Shown in pieces: positions 46,516 to 58,610 of a stretch of DNA of 64,000 nucleotides. This stretch comes from Triglochin maritima (taxonomy: Eukaryota; Streptophyta; Magnoliopsida; Alismatales; Juncaginaceae), in NCBI GenBank assembly GCA_963682175.1, contig OY821775.1:12930501-12994500 (forward strand). The letters are read 5' to 3'. The notes below the pieces were generated by a model. The model saw nothing but the letters and a program-made list of their open reading frames with translations, was not told where the DNA came from and did no database searches. Numbering within the stretch: position 1 is the stretch's first letter; each line of letters begins with the position of its first letter. A program made the position numbers and the translations under genes.

Positions 46516-49500
46516 CCTTTCGAAACAAACTACTGTTGAATTCCTAATGGTTGAAATTATAGAAATTCAGTAGAGGTCAGTTTGAAGTTTCTTGAAACAA
46601 AATCATAAAACTTGCCATTATAAAAATTCCAAAAGTTTGGATGGTTATACACTAGCTAAGGCTCGGGTAAGGTATTCAACTGGAATACCTTGAAATCTGT
46701 TCAGTGGTAACTGTAAATAGTTCATAAGGAGAGAACTAGACAAGTAAACGATCAAATAGTCGTGATATAAAGTGAAGGTCACTACAAATAATTTACACAA
46801 GGACCACAAGCTAGAGGACCACCACAACTCTTCCTAACCAACAAGCAAGATTTGGGCTTTCAAGTGAGATCTTATCTAATTTCTTTGATGTTCAAGGACC
46901 ATACATCTTTTCAGCCAACTGAATCATAAAGATCAGCCATGCGGGAAAGAACTATGATAGTAATAAAAAAATTATTATTATAATAACAATTCTGTGAAAT
47001 CATGTTGTACGGCGAAGTGTGGATTAGATTGCCATAAACACACTAGAGATCATGTTGGTACCCTCTCATGGTTCTCAATGAAACACCAATTAGACCAGTG
47101 TCAACATTAACATACACTCTAGCAAGACGCTCAACAGTTCGAATTCTAAAGGAGGTACGAAATAACTATTGAAAATAAACACTTCAATCGGTGTTAAAAT
47201 GAAATCCAATCATAACAAAACAAAAGGTTTATTTGATGTCAAACAGTAGCTGAAACATCTAATAAAAATATCATAAAACCTTCACTTAAGAGACTCAAAC
47301 ATGGTAATTGGAACTAAATACTACCACCTAAGATACAGAAAAATGAACTGCATATACGATACGTCATTATGAACTCCCCTACTGCAAAGGGCAATATATA
47401 CAACTATAAATTTATCAGGATAGAAAACTATAGTGTTCCTATATTCAAATAGAATTCTCATTAAAAATGTGTCATTATTTTGAAGTTGTAATTTATGTGG
47501 CCGGAAATACTAAAGTACCAAAATGGTCAAGTAGCCCAATTAAGACAACTCTTTGATGCATTTTTTGAATTAAGATTTGCTGGCATGTATATGTGAGGGA
47601 CCATACCTCCTTATGCATCCTTTTCCAATGGGCAGTGTTGCTCCAAAAATAAATTACATCCTCTTTCAGAATCCAAGCACCTTGTACCATCAAATCTAGG
47701 AGACAGTTCTGTGGTTTCCCACAGCTTGGGGGACCATACCAACTGGGTGTCTGCTTTGCTTGTCTAGTAACATAAGAACATATTCCTGAGGCTCGCAAAA
47801 GAGGCATGTTTAAGATGAAGGAAAATATTCTTCACAATCTAGACAATATTTATTGGCAACCTTTTAGTTTGGCGAACCATCCTTAACATGAAGCTGCATC
47901 ATTGCAAGTTGGGAGAAGTTCCTTTGAATCCCCCATAGCACTCCACGTCTCCACTTGCATCCTCCCCTTTATAGGCACGAGTAGGAGAGGATCAGTGATT
48001 TTGAATTTTGACCAGGAAACAAAGGAGGCTGTCCAAAAGTGTGTAAAAAAATTCAAACTTATGTGAAGGTGATATTTATGGTCAAGGTATCTTCACGACA
48101 TGAAGTTGTACTTACAAATCCATATTCTTCACCACATTACAATTACACGTTTGTGTTGTACTTACAAATCCATACTCTTCACCACACTAAAATTACACAT
48201 TTGTCTACTAACCAGTCGAAATCCATTGTCCACAAATGTATAAATAGGAGATACCTATGTTGTGTAGTATGTCGGTTAGCACGGAGATGATCAAACATGT
48301 TTAATCAGTTATTAATGAAAGCAACTTTATCTGCATGTAGAGTGTAGACCAAACATGGGTAAATACATTAGTTTTGTTTTTCCTTGATAAATAGCACTCA
48401 AATGATTTCACACTTTCCAATCACAAACCATTTTTTGTAATTGATGTTTTAAGATTCATAATCTCATGTTCAGTATATCTATCATGACCGATAAAAAAAG
48501 TTGATCTATCATGATTTTCTTCAACTCGTAACGAAAATAGAAACTAGAAAGCATCTTGACCCTCTTGTATGAACATTTAAACAGAATTGATCTTCATTTT
48601 GACGTGTACATTTCTTTAAATATAAATTCCCTACTTCAGTACCAAATTATAGAAGGCTGGTACCTAAGCTCTCCCATATATTAACTAATACTCTATTTAA
48701 TATGAAATTTACGCTCTCTAAAGAGAAATATCAAAGTTTAAGGGTGTTTACTTGTTTCTAAGCATCCATGGTGTACACAATAATGAACAACAACAACAAC
48801 AACAAAAACAAAGTCTTTAATCCCAAACTAGTTGGGTGTACACAATAATGAACAATCATGAAAAATATCAGGAAGACTCAACCTAATGAGGATTGTTCAA
48901 ATTTGCAATGAAAATGAAATATTATTTAAGGAATGAAATATTCCATACCATGATGAGCAGAGATGCACATCAGATTTTCCTTCTTATAACAAAATGGTAT
49001 CAATTATAAAGGGATCCAGCAAAGGCCAATCAGAATAGTTCTAATCCCAGCTCTCTTTAACCTGCAGTTTTTGGTGAACAGTCTTTCAGAAACTTATTAT
49101 TACATCATACAGGAACAAGCAACCAAATATACGATAAAACAGTAAGATGGGATTCACTATGCAAACATATAGCTTGTAGATGAGAAGGGGCGGAAAGAAA
49201 CCTGTGCTGGACTCCCTGTCGACACAAAATTATTGGTCACCAATGAAAAGAATTGAATGATGAATGGTGAAAATGACAGAACATCATAAAGCCACTCTGC
49301 CCTGCAAATCGTCATTGTTGCCTAGGCATTTAAGGAAAAGTAATTGCAATGTACAAGTTCTTAGGCGTTCCTCTTCATCTCATATTATCTCTTAATTTCT
49401 GAAGTATTTTTCTGCAAGAATTACTGGTTTTCTTCCTGATAGCATGTGCTTCAAATATTGGAATACAATTGAATTTTGAAGTTTTGAAGTCTTCAGAGAT

Positions 49501-50206
49501 ATATGTTAAAACTTATGAATTTTAAGTGTGCAAATAGAGATCACTTATGAATCTATTGAGGCAATCACATTTACGTTGCAAAGGATCACGGAGAAGTATC
49601 ATGTTGTAAGATTGTTGTTGGATCCATGCAAGTCATACCTCTCAGATAGTGATGGACAAGATATTAGCATCTATGGACACATATCATTATTGCATAAATG
49701 CTTATAGCAAAATAAATTGAATAAATTTGAAGCAAGAATCAAGAACCTAAAGTTTAACTCATCCATGAACCCAAAGTCCCAAAAATGAAAGTAGAAGATG
49801 CAACATGTATAAAACACATCAGCAAGAGCTAGTATCCACTTTTTTTTAAAAAGAAACACCCTTGACACAATTGAATAAGCCACGACTAATATCAACTTCT
49901 ATAACATAAAAGACTACTTTACGAAGCACACGCATATTAACAACAACAACAAAGATTTTAATCTCAAACAAGTTGGGGTAGACTAAAAATGAAACTCAAT
50001 AAGAATCATTGTTCAATCGAAGCACACGAATGTTAAGGCAAGCAAAATTTATTTCTTAGTATTCCCTGAGAGGAACCATTATGAGTTAATTCAACGTGTA
50101 AACTCATTAGACCAAAAATTGATTCCATTAGTAGGTCTTTAGAAATTATGAAGAACCATTTAATCGGGAAAGCAAAAACAAAGAGAAATCATTCTAATCA
50201 TAGTAT
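46516..50206. other. Intergenic DNA with two RTE/SINE tail relics
   Basis: No convincing gene; the minus-strand frame at 47493-47807 has no recognisable family. (CAA)n followed by AGTCTTTAATCCCAAACTAG at about 48788-48835, and the similar AACAACAAAGATTTTAATCTC at about 49938-49978, are 3-prime ends of RTE-related LINEs or SINEs on the minus strand. Confidence 0.6.
48108..48209. repeat. 51-bp tandem duplication
   Basis: TACTTACAAATCCATA[T/C]TCTTCACCACA recurs at 48108 and 48159 with about 90 percent identity over 51 bp. Confidence 0.85.
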
Positions 50207-51663
50207 TGTTAGGGTCGGTGACCGTCTAATCACAAACTAAATGCGGAATTAAAAAAATAAAGTGATAGAGAATTGCAGGCCACAAAATCAATACTACATT
50301 TTTATAAAGGTTCAATCACAACCACCGTGATCTAGTTCTCTCCTCGAGTTCCGATCAATCATCAAATCTCTACTCGAGTATTCATTTTCTAATCTCCATT
50401 CCAAACCGAAATCAACGTCTTTACATCACGAGTCTTGCTAACACCCTCACCTTACTTGATTTCTCCTCTCACAACCTGAGAGGCAGCCTCCACAAAGCTT
50501 TATAACCCTTTGTGTTTCTTGAAAATGGAATTTGGAATCACGATCAAACACTCTAGAGCTGAGTAAACTTGGATTTGAAATTAATAAACAAGTGGTGAAG
50601 ATTGAGGTTTGAGTGAAGAAATGGGAATTTGAAGGTATTTGAGGTTTGGACACAAATGATAGGAGTATAGAGAGATGTCTTGATATCTAAAACTTATGAA
50701 TGAATTCCTATTTATAAGGTTTCAAGTTTTACTAGCCGTCTGGGAGAGTTTGTGAGATTTGGATCGAGAAATATATTATTTAACTTGAGCTCGAGCAGAA
50801 ATCTGCACAAATTTGGACGACCATTGGATGAACAATTGTCCGAAATAAGGAATTGACTTTGTCAAAATAGTGGATTCGGATGACCAGATAAGGTTCGGTT
50901 AACCGATAACTAACTTCCAGTAATTTTTTCAATTTTCGACCAATAGAATTTTGGTTCACCTAACGGGGTTCGCCTAGCTGTTCCAAGGTGGACAGTAGGA
51001 ACTGGTCGGGCTCTGATCGATTGATTTCGGTCATCCGGGACCAGTTCGAACATCCATATCAATAGCTTGTCTTTTAACACCAACAATTGAAAATTAAATA
51101 TCCATTGTGAGTTCAACGGTTATATTGGCACATGGGAAGAGGCATTGTGCACCAGAGACGAAGAAGTAAACGGTTGACGGATAAGAGATCGGTCGTCTAA
51201 TAATAGACAAGGCAAATGGACTTTAAGACAAAATACGAATGTGCCCGTTGGAGTAAAATTCAAAACCAGTCTAAGGGGATTCGGTCGACCAAATGATAAT
51301 CGATCATCCGAGTAGACAATTTTAGAGAATATTCTAACGGCTACCGATCTTGTGAGTTCAGTCATTCGTTAAGTGTTCAGTCGACCGAACAAAATCCTAG
51401 TACTCAAATTTACATTTAATCTTATGAACTCAATAAATGAAAATTTCAAGCTTTTGTCCAAAGTTTTGTTGCAATCTTGAGTCCACGTCCCAATGCTTCT
51501 TCTCTTGATATTCTTGATGAACATATTAAGATGATTCACATACATACAAGTATATATGTCATGCATGTAATAATGTTTGTTCACTTTAATTGACTAGGTT
51601 GATTGATTAAGATTGATTTGATTAATCATCAAATTAACATGAATTAACGCCTAAAAACCAACA
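50207..51663 (-). mobile_element. LTR of family B, probably solo, 1,457 bp
   Basis: On the plus strand it runs from TGTTAGGGTCGGTGACCG to AAAAACCAACA. The flanks AGTAT and ATTAT agree at 4 of 5 bases, suggesting a decayed target duplication. The TATA box (TATAAATAGG, minus strand, 50708-50717) and the internal order match the LTR at 29583-31023. Palindrome relics (CGGTTAACCG, TCGGTCGACCAA, CAGTCGACCGA, CGGTCGTC) lie at 50885-51390. Confidence 0.82.
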
Positions 51664-51863
51664 ATTATGTTATAATATTTTCATGATTTGATGCGAGTCA
51701 CATTCGTCGTAAAAACATGAAGTGGTAGGGGTGGCACTTTTTACAATAAGGATTTTTAGATCGTTGTACTCTTCTTTGCAATTACAGTTACATCAAACAC
51801 TTGAATATCCTTGAGAACTTAATAGACCAAGTGCTTGTGTAGTTTTACCATGGAAGGTAGATA
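51664..51863. other. Short intergenic spacer
   Basis: No gene recognised. Confidence 0.5.
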
Positions 51864-51871
51864 TCTTCTCT

Positions 51872-52388
51872 CAGTGGCAGAGCCACATATAGGGCAGGTG
51901 GGGCACTTGTCCCACCCAGATTTAGACCAAATTAGGCTTTAAACATTATTGTTGGTGGAATGTTGTTAGAATTTGAGTTTTAATTTTTACATTTAGAGTT
52001 AATTTTGTCGTATTTGAGGTGAGATGAAGTTTAAAGTTTTGATCTTGGAGAGACTAGATAGAATGGTGGCTTCAAATTTTGATTTTGAGGTGCTTGGAGT
52101 GGTTTTTGGGGAGTTAGTTATGCTGGGTTTGTGGTGGAATGAGATTTTGGGGTTTCAAATTTTGATTTTGGAGAGATTTGTGGTGAACATTTGGTTAGGT
52201 TGGTGGATTGCTATTGTCACAATTTAATAATTTTGAGGTGTTTGGTTTTAAGAATATTGGTGATGAGCATTTGGTTTGTGGGTGGTTTGGTTTGGTCAAA
52301 ATTTAGATCTCTAACTGTTCGGTTTGGTTGCTGTGAAGTTAGGTCTGATTATTGCCCCACCCACCAAATTCTTTTGGATTCGCCCTTG
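51872..52388. mobile_element. Decayed hAT-like element with CAGTGGC terminus
   Basis: The left end CAGTGGCAGAGCC and the right end, read inward, CAAGGGCGAATCC are degenerate inverted repeats. The flanks TCTTCTCT (51864-51871) and CCTTCTCT (52389-52396) match at 7 of 8 bases. Internal GGTGGGGCACTTGTCCCACCC near the left end and GCCCCACCCACC near the right end are typical of this small-element group. The plus-strand frames at 52024-52496 lie in it and have no recognisable family. Confidence 0.65.
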
Positions 52389-52396
52389 CCTTCTCT

Positions 52397-53363
52397 TATA
52401 ACTGGCAAGTTGATTTTAAAGCATAGCAAATTACCTGTGATGGAAGTGGGTTTTTCTTCAGGGGTCATTGATATAAATTTATGCGTGGGTGTATAGATAA
52501 CTTACATGAGATAGCTTATAGTATTTCAATTCATGAGAGTTCATTTAGACAAGCATCTATTAGCAAAATGCAGTAAAAGTCTAAACAGGAGAGCAAAATC
52601 TTCACCACTGAAATTATCGTCTACAATGTTTCAATGTGGATATGTAACATGAATGCTCCTCATGAAGCAAATTCATGATCTGCATGATACAAATATAATA
52701 CATAAGGTTTAAAAAGACAGAGGCACCATTATGAAATACATCTACTTCATCTAAGGGTGTGTTAAGGAGTCAATTTAAAAATATCAAGATCCTTAATTCC
52801 TTCCTGAAGGAATATTATACAATATAAATTTAAATCCTACATGTAATCATATCATTCTAAACGTCATAGTCGAAAAAAATTCCAAATGACCATTTGGATA
52901 TCATGATCTCATATAAATTAGGTTCTGGAAAATCGGTTCCCAAAAGTATCCCAATAAAGCTTTTTTATATGATCTCTAATAGATAGAAAAGGGATACAAG
53001 GAAAAGGAAAAAAACAAAATATATTGGAAAGTAAGAATCTATTTAATAACCCAAAAGTAGCAACAAAATATGAACTTCATACTAACTAGGTTTCTCAAAC
53101 AATGGCATCAAATTGCATTTTTATGTAATTACAGATGCAAAAGTGAACCATAGCCATAGACCATATAACTAACCTTCCTGATTTCGATTAGATTTAACTT
53201 GAGCATGAATTGCAATGTCCTCGATTTGAAGTGGAAAAATCTTTAAACGAACATACGTAAACTAGGTCATGAAAAGAGTTTCATACCACACACATACAGC
53301 CATAGGTAAAACTAAGCATATTAATCAAATGTTGAACATAAAGAACTTCTTGAAAATCTTCAG
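52397..53363. other. Intergenic DNA 3-prime of the F-box gene
   Basis: AT-rich; no gene recognised. Confidence 0.55.
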
Positions 53364-53617
53364 AAAGAGAGTCGACTAGAATAATCACATACATATTCTA
53401 TTATTTGTCATTCTCAAACATAAACTGAGTATCAAAATGCCAAAAGATATTATGTAAGAGTACCTTCTAAAATTGAAGTCGTACCTTCTAAGATATTATG
53501 AAAGAGAGTCGACTAGAATAATCACATACATATTCTATTATTTGTCATTCTCAAACATAAACTGAGTATCAAAATGCCAAAAGATATTATGTAAGAGTAC
53601 CTTCTAAAATTGAAGTC
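53364..53617. repeat. 117-bp identical tandem duplication next to the F-box stop codon
   Basis: Bases 53364-53480 and 53501-53617 look identical by eye, separated by a 20-bp spacer that itself repeats pieces of the unit. The right copy ends 26 bp from the F-box stop codon, so both copies probably lie in the 3-prime untranslated region or terminator zone of that gene. Confidence 0.92.
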
Positions 53618-53642
53618 TCTTGTATCACAGGAGGTTAGTGTC

Positions 53643-54821
53643 TCAGTGTCTAAAACAATCCTTCCAGTCTTTATGAGCATTCTTGAATGTCATTAGACTG
53701 CTTACGTAAGGCACAAACGGTGAGAATTTACGAAAGGGATAATTTTCATTTTCCTGTTGCTTCACAAGTGCTATGCACCTCTTTTTGTTCATATCATAGG
53801 AAAGGATTAAATCTCGGTAGTAAATCACAAGCTTATTGTCTTCCTTCATGTAACAAAAGCACTTCGGCTCCCCTCTGTATACCTCACTCCTCAAGTTCAA
53901 TGAATACTCTAATGAAACCATCAGGGTCCAAACTTCCTCCTTTCCACAATTCATAACCCACACGCAAATCCTCCTGCGCCACCCTGGAGAATCCAGTTCC
54001 GCACAAATAGCCAAACGACCTTTCAATTCCTCCATTGACAAGTGCGACGAAAAAGGATTAAAAAATGCTCTCTTCATATCCCCATCGACCATATCAACCC
54101 GCACTTGACGTAGCTTCTCGTCGTGCAAGTCGAAAGACATGATGATCCAATTTACCTCGTCACTCTCCTCTTTAGCATTGCGCACGAGCCAATGAAGCTT
54201 CCCTTCCACGACAACATCGCGATAAGGAGACATTTGGTCGGCGAAACTACCCACAATCCTCCAACCTCCAGGGTGCCCGTCCGGAGGAACATCACAAACG
54301 GCAATCACCAACCCCGTCTGATCCGAACCCACGCACCACACGATCACCTTGTACACTCTACTCACGCAATCGAATCCGAACCTGACCACAGGAGAAGCGT
54401 CAGAATCCAGCTCAGGGCCAAAGCGGGGAAGGCAGACGTAGTCGCGAGTGACCGGGTTGAAGAGGCAGATGCGGCGCCGGTTGGCGGCGTCAAGGACGCA
54501 CAGCAACCCATCGCACGATCCGACGACTAGGAAGTAGAACGGGAAGGGGTCGGGTAGGGTTTGTAGGGCGGTCTGGGTGACAGATTGGAAATTACAAACG
54601 GATAGGGTGCGACACGAAGTGAAGAGGACGGTGTTGCTTTGGAGGGTTTTCTGGCGGCGGAGGTGTTCGGAGACGAATTGGTCTCGGCAGGTCTCGGAGT
54701 TCCAGATCTTCGACACAGTCCGGAAGCGAATGACGGATTCGGGGTTGAGGAAGGAGAGGATAACGAGTTGGAGGTCGAGGGAGAGGTCGGGGTTCTTCTT
54801 GGTTTCGCCGGAGATCACCAT
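53643..54821 (-). CDS. F-box protein (F-box associated domain type)
   Basis: This intronless 392-residue protein has an N-terminal F-box (about residues 12-50: LDLQLVILSFLNPESVIRFR, TVSKIWNSE). A long associated domain follows, starting VVGSCDGLLCV and CLFNPVTRDYVCLPRF, with later WRIVGSF, GKLHWLV, and ICVWVMNCGKEEVWT blocks. This is the plant F-box associated/kelch-like family, in which the F-box binds SKP1 in an SCF ubiquitin ligase and the C-part selects substrates. The substrate cannot be told from the sequence. The ATG at 54821 is the first in frame and gives an F-box at the expected distance. No lesion is seen. Confidence 0.93.
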   Translation of the reverse strand: MVISGETKKNPDLSLDLQLVILSFLNPESVIRFRTVSKIWNSETCRDQFVSEHLRRQKTLQSNTVLFTSCRTLSVCNFQSVTQTALQTLPDPFPFYFLVVGSCDGLLCVLDAANRRRICLFNPVTRDYVCLPRFGPELDSDASPVVRFGFDCVSRVYKVIVWCVGSDQTGLVIAVCDVPPDGHPGGWRIVGSFADQMSPYRDVVVEGKLHWLVRNAKEESDEVNWIIMSFDLHDEKLRQVRVDMVDGDMKRAFFNPFSSHLSMEELKGRLAICAELDSPGWRRRICVWVMNCGKEEVWTLMVSLEYSLNLRSEVYRGEPKCFCYMKEDNKLVIYYRDLILSYDMNKKRCIALVKQQENENYPFRKFSPFVPYVSSLMTFKNAHKDWKDCFRH

Positions 54822-55922
54822 CGGCAGGGTTTTGGGGTTTGGGGAAGAAAAGAAAGTTCGGAAATTTTAGAAAGTAAAGTTTGTAACTTGTAAACCGTCA
54901 AACCTCGTTATTACGGTTTTCCTCGAATTATGCACTGTTTTCGGTTTTTTCCCGTATATTCCAGAGACGGTGAATACGTGGAAAAATAATAAATTCTTAA
55001 AGTTTATGAAGCAAATTGTTACCAAACGAAACTGCATGTGGTGATTGTTGCATTTTAAAGTTTAGAATGCAAAATAAATAAGGTAGAGTTCAAGGCAAAT
55101 GGTATAACTTTTTTTTCTTAGGAAACGCAGAATTTTAATATCATATCCACATTTCCTAAAAATCACAACACAAGCTTCAATAATGACTGAAGACTTATTC
55201 AATTGAACAAACCATTCTAATGTTCACGCAAAAGTTCAACATTTTTATGGGGACAAAAATAACTCGTTACAATCCTTAGAAACACGAGTTAATTGATACA
55301 ACAACTGGGGAACAAATTAAAGGAGGGATATTTGTGGAGTAGAGTTACAATTTTGTTCCTAAATTATGCTTCGTTTTCGATTTCCCCCTTTAAACCGTCA
55401 AACAAGATTTTCCCAATGCAGGCATTCACAATTAACATAGGAAGAAAACGGTAAGGAAGAAGTTAGAAATGCTAATTGTTTGCATACTTGTGTTGGGGTA
55501 TTTTAATTTTTCCTAATTAAGGAATGGGGATATATATACATTTTGTTTTCAAAGAAAAAATACGGAAGCGAACTATAAAGATAAGGATCCTTATACACGG
55601 ACGCGGGCGACCGTGATGCGCCTTACGTGGCACCCAAAATTTGGTGAGTCAGTGTCCAGTCAGCTTGACACGTCGTCCTTTCCATACGCGCCTTTTATTT
55701 TGTTTTAAAAAAGAATCGACGGTTCTCTGAGTACGACGGTTGCTTTTCAAACCCCAGATAAGACAGCACGCAGACACTAATGCGGCGACGATTCGGATAT
55801 CGAGGAAGGAAACGAATAGTCTCATTGAAAGGGAGAAACCATCTTTGTCGTTGCGGAGTACATGTGAACTGAGGAAACCGAAAAATAGTCCAACTCTCAG
55901 TGTCTTTCACAACAAAACGAGA
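54822..55922. other. Divergent intergenic region
   Basis: About 1.1 kb between the F-box gene (minus) and the plant-mobile-domain gene (plus), which point away from each other, so it should hold both promoters. I see no clear single TATA pair. The frames at 55695-56042 overlap on both strands and are not convincing. Confidence 0.55.
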
Positions 55923-56649
55923 ATGGATTCGCTGAGTAATGTCGCTAACGAAGTTGTGGCTGAGCAGGTGGGTCAATTTAGGTTTTTTCCCTACATCGAT
56001 TTGTTATTTACGAACTTTCGTATCTTTATTCGTTTGTTTTAGGGAAGTACCTACTACTTCCGGGAAACAAAGTGTGGTTGGACGGTGATCGAAAAGCAGT
56101 TTAGTAGGATGAAAGAAGTTGAGAAGGAGGTTTTCCGGGGGACCCCTTTCGGTCACTTCCTACATTTTCCTAACATTCCAACGGACAATGAAATACTCGG
56201 TTGGTTCGTCGAACACTACGACGCAAAAGAGGTGGGGCTGAGAATGGGATCAGGGGTAGTCCCCTTACAGCTGAAGACGTTGCCCTAATTTTGGGGCTAA
56301 GCGTGCGTGGGAAGACCGTTGTTATGGAACCCATGGGCGTACAGAAGCGAGACAATGTGAACCTTGACAACACTCAACTATTAGGTCATCTGACTGCTAC
56401 TAGTGTGATGGGCAACCATGAGGAGTACGTTCGACTCCTGATTTGTTTCATCTTCAACCATTTTTTGTTCTTTGATGGAATATTTCGAACCAAGATCTGG
56501 TTCATGAAGCATTTGAGGGACATCAAACGCATCAACAGATACATATGAGCAATTGCAGGAAAGGAGAACGGTCGGGAACTTCATTATGAAGCAGGGTTGT
56601 GTCGACGGTTGTGTAGCAATACTACAAGTAAGTATTTTTTAAGTTTTTA

Positions 56650-57370
56650 GTGTGTCCGGTTTAATTTTAGTTTATGTCCAGAATAAGTTCTATGTCTTTC
56701 CAGATTTAGTTGTGGGTATGTCCGGAATTAGTTGTGTGTCTCTCCGGAATACGTTGTGGGTATATCCTGAATTAGTTGTGTGTCTGTCTGGAATACGTTG
56801 TGGGTATATCCAGAATAAGATGTGTTCCTGTCCGGAATACGTTGTGGGTATGTCCGTAATAAGTTGTGTGTCTGTCCGGATTTAGTTGTGTGTCAGTCCA
56901 GAATACGTTGAGTGTAGGTCCAGAATACGTTGTGGGTGTGTCCATAATAAGTTGCGTGTCTTTCCGGAATATGTTGTGGGTATGTCCGGAATAAGTTGGT
57001 TGTGAAAATACAGGAAATGTTGTGGGTATTCCGGTTTTTTGGTTGGTGCGGGAGTAGGCACCTCTGGCAGAGCATCCGCCATCTGTTTGCTAACGGAAAG
57101 CTGCATTTTCTTAAATAAAGGAAGGTCGCTTGTCTGTCCGGAATACGTTGTGTGTCAGTCCGGAATAAGTTGTGTGTTTGTCCAGAATACGTTGTGGGTA
57201 TGTCCAGAATATGTTGTGTGTCTGTCCGGGTTATGTTGTGTGTCTGTTCGGATTGGTGGCTGTCCGAGTTATGTTGTGTGTCTGTTCGAAATATGTTGTG
57301 GGTATGTCCGGAATAAGTTGTGTGTTTGTCTAGTTTAAGTTTTGTGTCTCTTCGGATTAAGTTGTGTAGT
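56650..57370. repeat. 22-bp minisatellite within an intron
   Basis: Units of the form TGTCCGGAATAAGTTGTGTGTC and TGTCCGGAATACGTTGTGGGTA repeat with a 22-bp period, roughly 25 units in two blocks (about 56652-57003 and 57129-57370). The blocks are split by 125 bp of other sequence. The frames seen across it (56652-57338, both strands) are artefacts of the repeat. Confidence 0.92.
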
Positions 57371-57914
57371 TGTGACGATTGATTTTTTCCATTTGAAGGT
57401 GTGGCTTTGTGAGAAATTCAAATTTAGGGAGCCCAGACGAGCCTATCCACTGATGAAAAGTTGGACGGAAGTGTTTGGGAAACGTTTAACCCTGAGGAAA
57501 TGGGAGGAATGCGAAATCACCTTACCTCATATTTACAATGGAAAATTCGACCTGAAGGGGCCTCCATCACTAAATGAAAAGGAGCTAGAACTTATTAGTT
57601 CAGATCAAATTCCTGCTCAAAAAACGCGCCCAGCAAAGGAGTCTGCCTCAAAGGGGTTAACTTCAACATGCACTTTGCCAATGCTACAACTAAGAGACTG
57701 CAACATTCCATGTGACCCACTGCTACAAGAGTTAGAGTTGAGTGAGGTGAAGACGAAATTGTTGCAAGCCGAAGCGGCCTTTAAGAAGGCTGAAGAGGTT
57801 AACAACATGAAGGAAAAACTAAGGATGTCCCAGGAAGAGTGTGTGAGGCTAAGGGAAGAGATTGTATCTCTTCGAGGAATGGGGACATGTGAAAATGATT
57901 GTGGGGAGAAGACC

Positions 57915-58610
57915 CAAGATCTAAATATAGAGGAGGAGAAGGAAGAATAGAAGAAGAGTGAGGAGGAGAAGGAAGAAGAGAGGAAGAGGGAAGAGAAGAA
58001 GAGAGAGGAGAAGGAGGAAGAAGAAGAGAGGAATATGGAAGAGAAGAAGAGAGAGGAGAAGGAGGAAGAAGAAGAGAGGAATATGGAAGAGAAGAAGAGA
58101 GAGGAGAAGGAGGAAGAAGAAGAGAGGAATATGGAAGAGAAGAAGAGAGAGGAGAAGGAGGAAGAAGAAGAAGAGAGGAAGAGGGAAGAGAAGAAGAGAG
58201 AGGAGAAGAATGAAGAAGAGAAGAAGAGGGAAGAGAAGAAGAGAGCGAAGGAGAAGAATAGAGAGGAGAGGAATAGGAAAGAGAAGGAAGAACAAAGGAA
58301 GAGGGAGGAAGAGAAGGAAGAAGAAAGGAAGAGGGAAGCGAAGAAGAGAGAGGAGGAGAAGGAAGAAAAGAGGAAGAGCGATGAGAAGAGGAGAGAGGAG
58401 GAGAATAAGGAAGAGAGGAAGAGGGAAGCAAAGAAGAGAGAGGAGGAGAAGGAAGAAAAGAGGAAAAGGGAAGAGAAGAGGCGAGAGGAGGAGAATGAGG
58501 AAGAGGGAAGCGAAGAAGAGAGAGGAGGAGAAGGAAGAAAAGAGGAAAAGGGAAGAGAATAAGAGAGCGGAGGAGAAGGAAGAAGAAAGGGAGGAAAGGA
58601 AACCAAACTG
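57915..58610. repeat. Near-pure polypurine tract coding for Glu/Lys/Arg repeats
   Basis: About 700 bp made almost only of A and G on the plus strand (GAAGAGAAGAAGAGAGAGG and similar). It includes a block of about 48 bp (containing GAGGAATATGGAAG) repeated three times at about 58029-58170. In the gene frame it reads as KKREEKEEEEERNMEE repeats. A frame slip near its end lets the original C-terminus (KPNWSVKRQRS, then KKKKVEVEQKRKDRA) continue in another phase. The reverse strand shows long Ser/Phe/Leu frames that are artefacts. Confidence 0.9.

Noticed and set aside
54123..54893. Three plus-strand frames of 84-135 aa
   Set aside because: They are antisense shadows of the F-box gene, which has clear domain content on the other strand.
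56652..57338. Frames rich in Cys, Val and Gly (both strands)
   Set aside because: They follow the 22-bp minisatellite; a 22-bp period gives a 22-residue periodic peptide and no family resemblance.
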